From: Paraescarpia echinospica
Lineage: Eukaryota; Annelida; Polychaeta; Sabellida; Siboglinidae
Length of the DNA stretch: 64,000 nucleotides
NCBI GenBank assembly: GCA_020002185.1
Contig: CM034537.1
Coordinates: forward strand, 11,958,157-12,022,156
Direction of reading: 5' to 3'
The stretch's first letter is position 1, and each line of letters opens with the position of its first letter. The notes below the pieces were generated by a model. The model worked only from the letters and a program-made list of their open reading frames with translations. It had not been told where the DNA came from and searched no databases. The position numbers and the translations under genes are program-made. This document shows positions 27,501 through 39,500 of this stretch, piece after piece.

Positions 27501-30500
27501 CGGTTTGATTCTACGTACTTGGAATACTAACGAACTTCGTTATTTTCATTCTTCACAGAACATTTCCACACTTGGCTTTAAATCGCAATGGTTTTGAATC
27601 TTTTCTATTACGTTTGCCTTATGACGATATTTTTAATTGGGCCCTACTGCAAAGGTCAGATTCGGAGTGGTTGTGTGAAATGGTGACCAATGTGACACTC
27701 TTCATTAATATTATACCGGATCATCCTATACTGGTTGTGTGAGACAATCCAGGTCTGAATTGTTTGACCCATGACAGATCATATCGTTGTACCTATCCTC
27801 CTTATGAAGATACCTTACATTTCTTCAGAGCGATCACACAAGGTCGGGCAGCTCCCCTTCATAATTGTCTAGATGATTATATTAAAAAGTTCAGTTACTT
27901 TCAGAAATCTCACAAAACCATATAAAAATATGTTCTTGAAGAATACAAATTATGGAATTAAATTGTCATGGAAAGTGGAGTGGATTTCGCTTTTGCAATT
28001 CATGTATATTATTTAGTTACTAAAATTATATTACACATTTATGTTTAATATTATGCACATGTTATTTTGATGTTGGGGGAAAGTGCTAATAAGCAAGGTG
28101 CTTCAACTTTGTCCCTTACCTTTCCATTTGAACTTCATAAATTTATCATATACACATATGTTGTATACATCTATTTAGTTGTTTGTTCATTTGGAAATAA
28201 AGAACTGAATTGAAAATCTACAACCACACAATATGTACCAAAACTCTATCCAAAAAGACACTGATACATTGTTACTCAGCGATGACCTTACATCATTTGT
28301 ACTTCCAAAAGACACTCTCAGACACAGTGGGACACTCTGAATCAGAACTCTACAATCCAAGAGCTTCATCTATGAGGGGGCATTCAAGTGTTGGGTGAGT
28401 GGTCAGTATCTAGTTCAATTTGTGGAAATCAAACATTAAAAACTCTCCCCTAATTTGTATGATGAATGTTTCACTGACTTTCCATCATCTAAAGTCATGA
28501 GTGCACACAATGTACGACAGTTGACTTGGACTTGGGGTAGGTAGAGATGATGGTTTCTGTAGAAGTCATTGTGTCTCTTGTTCTACGTTCGACTGACAGA
28601 TACTTCTGTGGACAGTAAAAGAACTACACTTCTATAAGTATGTGTCACGGACGTGCAAGTCAGCGTACTACGACCTCTACGCAATTTCAAAAATAAGACA
28701 ATGTCTTACTACTGATGCGTGTAAGACACTAGTCCATGCCCTGGTGACATTGTGGCTGGACTACAGTAACACGGTCCTATACGGCATCACAGAGGCACTT
28801 ATGAACAAGTTGCAGATGGTACAGAACTCGGCGGCAAGACTTATCTCAAGACACCGAAAGCTCCAGCACATAACACCTGTGCTGGTCGAACAGCACTGGC
28901 TTCCAGTTCGCTGGCGTATCCAATACAAACTGCTGGTCCTTGTTTTCACAGCTTTACATGGTCTTGCTCCAGCGTATATCCAAGATCTTATAATACTGTA
29001 TATGCCCACCCGCAACCTCCAATCTGCTGATCTACATCTGCTTGTAGTCCCGTTCTACAACTTAGAGGGTTATGGCAGGCGAGCTTTGGAACGCTCTGCC
29101 AATAAACGTTCATCAAATAGACACTTTGAATCAATTCAAAACTTGCCTTAAAACTGATCTATTTAAGCAGGCGTACTTCGACTGAGGAACTGTGCTCTAG
29201 GACACTTTTTATGAACATGTATTTAATCAATTTATTTATTTATATTATATAATATATTTTAATTAATATATTAGTATTTATCTTTTAATACAATTTTATA
29301 TATTACAATAAATATTCTTTTACTTAATTATCTTAATATTTGTGCAAATATATCATGTATTTTACTCACATTATATATATATATACAATCTTGTAAATCT
29401 TAATAATTATTATATTTACTGGCATCCTTATACATATATATATATATATATATACATGTTTCCATGTACGTTTTATAATGTTTGTACGCGCCTATGAATG
29501 GGCTGGTCCCAGAGATATGGCGCTATAGAAATGCTAGTAATAATAATAATAATAACCTCTCAAACAGAGCTTTGAAAGAAAACAATGATCCACGAGCTAA
29601 GTCCACTCAGACAGAGGGCAATGCTCCGAAAGAGACAACTGTATTCAATGTTTCAGACTCATGATTCATAATTTATGAGCAGGTAGTTTGAGATAAGACT
29701 TGTGTCAAGAGAACATTTTCATCTCAAGTCATGGGTGCACACAATGTGTGATTATCATCACGACCAGTCATAGACAGACTTCGTGACAAAGAGTATGTGC
29801 ACTGGCTGAAGGCTGGACAGTACAACCATTGCATGCTACGAGACCCCCCTCAGGCTGAGTGGGATCCTCTGAAACAGAACTCTACAATTCACAACTGTCT
29901 TCACTTCCTACTATGAACAACAAATTCCTTATAAATGCGTTTGGCTGAAGGCTGGGCAGACACTTCTGTGTACAGTAGAATGACTGCACTTCCATAAGAC
30001 ACTCTCAGACACAGTGGGATACTCTGAATCAGAACTCTACAATCCAAGAGCTTCATCTATGAGGGGGCATTGAAGTGTTGGGTGAGTGTTCAGCATCTAG
30101 TTCAATTTGTGGAAATCAAACATTAAAAACTCTCCTCTAATTTGTATGATGAATGTTTCACTGACTTTCCATCATCTAGTCATGAGTGCACACAATGTAC
30201 GACAGTTGACTTGGACTCTACAACAACTGGCTGACAGAGGTGGGGGTAGGTAGAGATGATGGTTTCTGTAGAAGTCATTGCGTCTCTTGTTCTACGTTTG
30301 ACTGCCAGTGACCACCAGGGTAGGAGGCAACACTTAGTGATGACACTGTGTACTACCAGCACCTAGTGGCGACACTGTACTAGCAGCATACAGTAACGAT
30401 AGTGCATGCAATGTGTCTCAATACATTGCATGCACTATCATTATAGAAAACATATTTCTGATGCATCCGGCACAAAGCTGGGCATTCACTTCTGTGTACA

Positions 30501-33500
30501 GAAGACGGACTGCAATTCTATAAGACCCTCTCAGACAGAGTGGGATGCTCTGAAACAGAACTCTACGATCCACAAATGTCTTCACTTCCCACTACAAACA
30601 ACAGATTCCTGATGCATCTGGCACATTGCTCGGCAGACACTTCTGTGAACAGAAGATGGACTGTAATTCTATAAGACCCTCTCACACAGTCAGATGCTTT
30701 GAAAGAAAACCTATCACACCAAATGCTAAGACCCCTCCAAGCAGAGTGAGCTGCTTTGAAAAAAATTTGATGATCCACAAGTTAAGCCCACTTAGACAGA
30801 GTGTGATGCTCTGAAAGAGATAACTGAATTAATTGTTTCTGGCTCATTATTCATAATTTATAAGCAAGTAGTTCGAGATATGACTTGTATCAAGAGTACA
30901 TTTTCAACTCAAGTCATTGGTGTACACTATGTGCTATTATCATGACCTAGTTGTAATCAAACTTTGAGACAAAGACTACGTCTGTTGGCTCAAGGTTGGA
31001 CATGCACTTCTGTACACAGTAGAAGCACTGCACTCTTATGAGACCACTTAGACAGAGTGCAATGCTCTGAAAGAGACAACTATAGTCAATGTTTCAGACT
31101 CATTATTCATAATTTATAAGCAGGTAGTATGAGATAAGACTTGTGTCAAGAGAACATTTTCATCTCAAGTCATAGACAGACTTCGTCACAAAGAGTATGT
31201 GCACTGGATGAAGGCTGGACAGTAGAAACATTGCATGCTATGAGACTCCCTTACGCTGAGTGGGATCCTCTGAAACAGAACTCTACAATTCACAACTGTC
31301 TTCACTTCCTACTATGAACAACAAATTCCTTATCAATGCGTTTGGCTGAAGGCTGGGCAGACACTTCTGTATACAGTAGGACTGCACTTCCATAAGACAC
31401 TTTCAGACTCAGACACAGTGGGATACTCTGTACTACTAGAACCTAGTGATGTTGGTGCACGCGATGTTGTTTTCACTTTGTATTATAGACGATAAATTCC
31501 TGATGCGACTAGATCAAGTATTTTTATTGTTCTGTTTGTATTTTATTTAATAAATGCATGAAAAACCCTACTTTAGAGGGCATATTTCTCATTTGGAAAT
31601 AAAACAACCGAATGACTGACTGACTGATCATAAAGTATTAATGTAACTTTCTTCCTGCATTCAAACAGTATCTTTCTTAATGATTTTAACTAAAAATTTT
31701 AACTTTTAACATTTTGTAAATAAGCTATTTGTAGACATGATCTGAGGTATTCAGTGGATGCATTACACTGGCCTTGTGGGTGATGACATGCAGCAGTGAT
31801 GAATGTGTCGACCACCTCACACTGCCTTGTATCCAAGGAGGAGTACATCCATCACAAGGCAGAACACTTGCACACCGGCCTGGAGAACATTGTCTGTGAC
31901 GTCAATGCTGAGATATAAATAAAACATCTGACATATGACATGAAGAAGTGGTCATCCAACTACTGGTGGACCATCTACCACATGACCACGTCAAGAAGTG
32001 GCCATCCTTCTACCCACTGCAAAGCAATCGTGGAGAATGCTCAACATGCTGATGTTGCCACTCATGCTGTCTGGCTGCAGGCCAGTTCTGTTGGACGAAC
32101 AGTCGTTTCAGAGAGAAGGTAAAAATGGATGATTGGAAACGTATTGTTTGTATTGTATTCAATGTTTCAGACTCATGATTCATAATTTGAGATAGTTTGA
32201 GATAAGACTTCATCTCTAGTCAATGTGTGATTATCGTCACGACCGGTCTTAGACAGACTTCGTGACGAAGAGTACGTACACTGGCTGAAGGCTGGACAGT
32301 AGAAGCATTGCATGCTGTGAGGCCCCCCCCAAACAAAACTCAACTACCCAGATGATCAGCTCAGAGACGGCGAAAACTGAAGAACAACGACGAAATACAA
32401 CTGAATCAAATCATTTCAACTTATAGGTGCATTCTATGGTGAACCTCCTAAAATGTGTTTGAACACTACACCAACTGCACACAGTTGTTGAACTGATCAA
32501 TTATTTACAAAAAAAGGGAGGCAAACAAATCAGATCATAGTATTGAACATCTTTCAAGCAATTTGAGGGTACCACCATAATGGCATTACCTTTTCCACCT
32601 TACACCATCCAGTTGAACTTCACAAACCATTCGGTAGTGCTCTTGAATTGGTGCAGCATTAGTTACATGCTGACAGAACAAATCCCTCCAGTTAGTGCTA
32701 TCATTAATTATTTTTATTTATTTTTATTTTGATAATAATTACATGTGCTTATATACAGCGAGGAGCGGCAGTGGATTGGACGTGTTGGCATCACTAGAAA
32801 TAATGTTTAAATGGTTGAGATTATAATGGACTTTACATTGTTAGCTGTACAGATCTCAAGCCAGAGATGGGGTGCCCAGATTCATTGTACATGTTGCAAT
32901 AAACGTTTGTCCATGGCCAGCTAAGTAGTTGCTTCAAGTTAAATATGTTGGCCAATCACTGCCCATGAAACAAAGACTGCACTACACTGTGCACATACCC
33001 TCTCTTCCCAGCATTCCATGTACCGTACATGCACCAAGAATTACACAACAAACGTTACTAATCAATGATTGCCAGATGGCAATGAACGCTCAAATGCAAC
33101 TTGATGAAAATCTGCGAAGAAGTAAAGCCAATGTTGAACAGACGAGAATCAAGATATTGATTCGGATGGATAATCTTCTCCATACTTTTGGTTTAAATAA
33201 TTCTATCCTCCAAAAATTGAAATAATTAGTTTCTACTTCTGTTGCACTGGAAAAACAGTTGTGAACACATTAAGCAAGATAAAAGATGATGATGATAAGA
33301 TAATGATGTGTTGCTAGTCACAAAGAACCGCAGTATTATTATTGTTCTGTTTGTATTTTATTTAATAAATGCATGAAAAACCCTACTTTAGAGGGCATAT
33401 TTCTCATTTGGAAATAAAACAACCGAGTGACTGACTGACTGATCATAAAGTATAAATGTAACTTTCTTCCTGCATTCAAACAGTATCTTTCTTAATGATT

Positions 33501-36500
33501 TCAACTAAAATTTTTAACTTTTAACATTTTGTAAAATAAGCTATTTTGTAGACATGATCTGAGGTATTCAGTTGATTGCATTACACTGGCCTTGTGGGTG
33601 ATGACATGCAGCAGTGATGAATGTGTCGACCACCTCACACTGCCTTGTATCCAAGGTGGAGTACATCCATCACAAGGCAGAACACTTGCACAACGGCCTG
33701 GAGAACATTGTCTGTGACGTCAATGCTGAGATATAAATAAAACATCTGACATGAAGAAGTGGTCATCCAACTACTGGTGGACCATCTACCACATGACCAC
33801 GTCAAGAAGTGGCCATCCTTCTACCCACTGCAAAGCAATCGTGGAGAATGCTCAACATGCTGATGTTGCCGCTCATGCTGTCTGGCTGCAGGCCAGTTCT
33901 GTTGGAAGAACACAGTCGTTTCAGAGAGAAGGTAAAAATGGATGATTGGAAACGTATTGTTTTGACTGTTTGTTCCAGTCTGAGTGAAGATGACCAAGTG
34001 ATGGGCCTGGTGATATATGAAAATGACAAAGACTGAACCGCCCACTAAAAGTGAAGCATAAAACTAAATTCAAACTGTAGAAAAACGTACTATGATTATT
34101 GCTCATATATTGTACCTAGAGTCTATATAGTAAGACATAACAACAAATATTGTGTAAATATTATTCTATTTTTGATGTTTTCTCAAAACAGTACAAAACA
34201 GTTGGAGGAGATAAGTTGTTGACAAAATTATGAAGCAGGGAATCAGCAGGAAAGAGATGAAGATCTCGATGCTCCTTGATGCTGGCTCTTGTCTGCTGGT
34301 CAGCTCTGCTGGAAGAACACAGACATGCACAGAGAAGCCAAAATTGGATGACTAGAAAAATGTGTTTTGACCATATGCTCCAGATTGAGCAAAAAATCAA
34401 GTGAAAACAATAAACTACTCTAGAAGCTACAGTTAAAATATTGAAACTGTCTGGCATGAAAATCAAAACAGAAAATAGTCTTGCTGAGAAAATGAATCAA
34501 GATAGATGCGAGCTCTATTTTCAACATGTGAACAAGACTTTAGGTTGAAGAAAAACAAGCTAGTGGCAATATTTTGAAGCGCAATATTATCACTGTGCAT
34601 AGTTAATGTCAGAACAACAACAAAATACCCCAGACCAACCAGTATCAATTTTGTGCAGACAAGGAATAATGTCAACATAATACCAAACTACGAAAACCAG
34701 GAAAAACCCTGTTCTACAGCGATAAAAACGGCTGTGAGAGCGACGCGGTCGCAAAATTAACGCCATGGGACACTGTCTGAGTGCGGCGAATGTAGGTCAG
34801 CACTGCATCATTCAAAAGGTTAATTTTGTGCAGGAAAAGAATTTAAGCATAATCCCCAAATAGGAAAAACCTAGTTCTACAGCTATAAAAAGGTTGTGAT
34901 AGTGGTGATATCGCTAAATTAATGCCTTGGGACAAAGCTTGTGTAACGTAACTGACTTTACGTGGGACATTTATGGCAGTGTACAGTTTTCTGTCTGTTG
35001 TGAGCACCCGTCGAAGCAGTCTGTATCTTTGCGTGAATTAAACTCTGTATCTTTGCGTGAATTAAACTCTGTATCTTTGCGTGAATCAAACTCTGTTCTG
35101 TGTCACGGAACAGAGTAGGATACAGTAACATGGTGTCAGAAATAAACACGAACCGTCTCGCAAATTTGAAACCACATTCCGTTGCTGGCTTTGACATTTT
35201 ACATTACCGTAAAGTCGCGAGTTTAAGACATGGCAACAGTTAATATTCCAGCACCAAAGCCCCTCAACATAAATGATAAATCTGTGTCTAGCCTGTGGAA
35301 ATCCTGGAGGAAAACATGGACTCGGTTTGAAATAGCAACTGGGATAGATGACGCAAACGACAAGAAATGGGTGTGCACACTGCTATCCGTCATAGGAGAA
35401 GATGCAGTTAAGGTGTTTGACACTTTTCAATACGGGGATAGTGAAAGTGAGGATAGAATACAAGACGTGCTCAACAAATTTGAGGAACACTGTAACCCTA
35501 GACAAAACACAATCTATGAGCGTTATAAGTTCCATTGCCGCCACCAGGAGGCTGGTGAATCTGGGTCTTGCTATTTAACAGAATTGCGTGTCGCAGCCGA
35601 CAGCTGTGATTTTGGGACAATTACGACGAGCCAGATTCTGCGCGATCCTTTTGTACACGGTCTGCGCGATGCCAAGGTGCGTGAGCGATTGCTGCGAGAA
35701 AAGAACCTCACACTTGACAGAGCCTATGAGATGGTTCAAGCGGCTGAGGCTGCAGCAGAGCTGATACATGTGATGTCGGGCGAGCAAACTGTCAGTGCGG
35801 TTCATCAGCAAGGTCATCAGGATCATCGAGGTCAGCAGGATCAGCAAGGTCATCAGTCACGCGACACACTGAAGAAGCCATCGTACAGCAAATGCAAGAA
35901 TTGTTCCTTCGAGCATGCGCCGATGAGCTGCCCTGCATTTGGGAAGGAGTGCCGTAAATGCGGAAAATTAAACCACTTCCAAAGCAGATGCAAACAGAAG
36001 AACGTGAAGCAAGTGCAAAGTTCAGTGAGGGACGAGTTCAATGTTGGCACACTCACTACAGTGAACAGTGTAGGCAACAAGCGCCGCGCCATGAAAACAC
36101 AAAAATCAGTCCATTTTGCCATTGTAAGTGATACAAAAAAATTACGCTGTTTTATTGTCTTAAAATTGCAATAACTTGATATATTAAAGATATCTTAATA
36201 AAATAAACAATTATGTGATCCTTAAGCTATTACCACCTTTAATTTAACGCCATTCCCATTTATATATATTTAATTTGTTGTTGAAGTGCTAACATCAGTG
36301 ATGTCACATTCTGCCTGGGTGAGCAGGCTTGAAATGACACTACCGGACTTGGTGTAGACATTATACTCAGTGGTGATATGTAACGAAGTAGAAGTACTTC
36401 GGTACTCTACTTGAGTAGTTTTTTAGGTAATGGTAATTTAGCCAAGTACAATTTTCACTAAGTACTTCTACTTGTAACGAAGTAGTTTTATTCATAGTAA

Positions 36501-39500
36501 CGATACTTTTTACTTCGTTACTTTCAGCCTATTTGGCAAAAAATGTTCGTTACCATAATTTCGTTCGTTGACATTTTCGAAAACTTGCCACAGGCGTTAT
36601 CTGTTTCAGACACGAATGATACACTCCAAGGTTACGATTAGGGATAAGGTTAGTTTCAGAATTATGGGTTAGACTTAGGTTATGTTATCAACATTAACAT
36701 TTATGCATTTCCTGGTCAAATAGCCTACGCCTTTTTTTGAAGTGTGAATGTTAGATGTATATTACTGTGTATGTGGATTGGCGGTTCTATTCATACTAAA
36801 CAAGATGGTGTACGTTGAAAGTACAGCAGCATTACTAAAGTCTAAACATCGTGTATTATCGAACACATTCTGTGTCTCGAGAATTAAAACAGGATTTATT
36901 AATTGATAGGGGCTCACTTTATTAACGAGAAAAGTTATTTAGTGGTATGAAATTGTTATAAAAGTGAACTTTATTGATAGAACACATACAAAGCTATCGG
37001 AATATAACAAAAACTATTTTTTTTTAAATAAATACGTCATTTCAGCTGCCGTGTCTGGCCTGAACACCATCGTATAACAACTTTATGTGTAGTTTATGTA
37101 ATTTGCATTTTGTTGTCCTATTTGTTTAAATCCTATGGACCCTGTATAGTTTTATTGATATTGCCGCTGTTTAGCGTTATTTTTTAGGGTTAGGTTTATG
37201 GGCACCTAAATCTAGTCCTAAAAATTGAGTTATTACCGCCAAATTTGAACTAGTGTCTCATTCAATATTTTCGTCATTGAGGGTCTATAAAAATAATTGC
37301 ATCAAGCATGTGTTTTATTTTCAATTACTAATCGGTATATTTATGCCTTGCAGAAGCTACACCGCAGTTTGCTGTCACGCTACACTGAGCTGGCAGCAGA
37401 GAACATGAAACAGCTCCAGCTCGAGCAGTGCACACAGAGGGCCAGTGCTGTCCCGCAGCAGACTGTTGACCGGCTTGTGGTGGCGTTCGTCACAGAGGGC
37501 CTGTTACCTTTTTCTGTTGTTTCGCTGCCAGCTTGAAGCCTGGCAAGACTGTTGTGTGCCGAGCGACCGTGAAGGCTCGTCTGCAAGCAGCCGTCGTCGA
37601 CATGAAGAGCCATCTGCGTGTCAGGCTGCAGTCTAACTTCGTCAAGGCCTTTTCTGTCGGAGCAAGTGGTGACGTCGTCTACCACGACGTCGGCACTGTA
37701 CTCGAGGGTGACAGTGGTGAGTACGAGCTGCCGTGTCACCACCGCTGCGCATGCCACACACTCCAGTTGGTGGTGACCGGCGATGCACACCGTGTCGAAG
37801 CCGATCCCAACTAGATCCACAACAGGTATAATGTGTAAATGTGAGTAGCCTAATACAAAATCCATTGTAGTTGACACTTAACTGGACATTGCTATAGACT
37901 GCAGTACTAGCTTACTTGGATGCAGTGATCATCTAAACGATTTGCTCAATGTGCAGTAGCAGTTTCAATAAAGCAACCTTTCATTCCGACAATACTTGCT
38001 AAGAACAATTCATTGTGTGATATGTCATTGTCTGACAAAGTGCTACTGGTATGTTTCAGGCCGAGACCGGTGGAGTTCCGCTTTCTGGAGGAGTACACCG
38101 CCACCATGCAGCCCCTCGCCAAGGCCCTGGACCTACTGCAGTGTGAGAAGGCCTACATAGGCTACCTTCTACCCACTCTTCATGTCCTGCAGGAGCGGCA
38201 GAAGCATGACAAGGCGCTGGCCTATGAGCCACTCATTGATGCCCTGCTTGCCGGCATCTCGTGGCGGTTTGCGGCTGTCTTGCAGGTAGTGATTATAAGG
38301 GCCGATTTATTTAACAAACCGTGCATCCAGTTACTTGTGCCGTATTACATGAAGATGAATACCTTGTATTTTGCATTCAAAACTTTTCATTACAGTTCAT
38401 GACTATGATATTGCACATCTACCGTCAGACCCCCCCACCCCTGTCCATGTGTGGAACTTTTCTAAAATGGCCTCACACGAACTGATTATGCAGCTGATCA
38501 TCGATTATGAAAATCAAACCGATTCCCAACACTACTTGCAGGACCTGGAGTTGGTCACTCATCCAAAGTCAAAAAAGTACTGGACGGATGACGAGGCGCT
38601 GCTGGAAACCGGTAAGAACCAGCCATTTCCTTCTGTCTTTGCATATGTGAATTACTTTGATTGCATTTAGTTATAGTAATAATAAATTATGATGGGGATC
38701 TACTGCATGAATATTTTATTACTAATTTGCGCAGTCCACAGTCTTCCTAACATAAAAAGTAATGTAATGATATCAACTTCAATTTTGTTAATGATAGCAC
38801 TATGTCGGCAGTGTAGATTTTAAATGTTTTTCTGTTGCAGCAGTTTGACTATTTTGAGGTGCATGGATGGCAAAGCGCGGAAAAGTAAAATGTATGAAGA
38901 TGTTTGAAGATTTGTGCATATGTTTACAGGCATGAGGTACATCCGCAGACATCTGGAGAAAGCAGCACCATCAACCAACGAGCAGCAGCCGGACAAGACC
39001 GACCACGACGACTTCTTCGTGAGGAAGTCGCGTCACTCGTCCAGCCAGCTGCAGCTGGAGCAGTACTTGGCGAGCAAGAGCCTCCAGCTGACTGTATTGA
39101 CCGCTTGGCCGAAGGCGGTCTTTGTGAAGACAAAAACTGCTCGAGTGCCTGTTTAGTGCTGCAGGCCGCATCTTCACACCCGCTCACGCCCGCATCGGAG
39201 ACGCTCACTTCGAGCATCAGCTTCTGCTGAAGCAGAACGCCGATGTAGTGTGAACGTTTTAGCTGACCGTTTTGCACAACATCCATTGTCGTATTATGTT
39301 GCACCAAATAAAATTATGCTTTGAGTTTTAACTAACATGTAGTAGTTGACTGTAGTAACTGCTTTTGTACATCGTCGTTTTGATGCACCCTTGTTGCACG
39401 AAATGTTATTATGTTGCACCAAATAAATTTATGTTTGACATTTCGTTTTTACTTTCTACTCATGTAGTATTTTGTGAGATGTACTTGTACTTTCTACTCA

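Larger units (their letters stand above)
28300..32340 (+). repeat. Province of diverged copies of a long dispersed repeat
   Basis: At least four copies (about 29640, 30820, 31070 and 32150) share attcaatgtttcagactcat, tcataatttataagcaggta, gagaacattttcatctcaag and a module with gacttcgtgacaaagagta and ctggctgaaggctggacag. Between them are modules reading gatgctctgaaagagacaac and gatcctctgaaacagaactc, which look like the parent of the 56-bp minisatellite unit. A LINE tail (28642-29560) interrupts the province. No function was recognised. Confidence 0.75.

Noticed and set aside
32929..33225. 98-codon ORF as a possible host gene
   Set aside because: No known motif; located between two copies of a duplicated repeat.
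37380..37877. 165-codon minus-strand ORF
   Set aside because: Antisense to recognisable hAT transposase pieces; no motif of its own.
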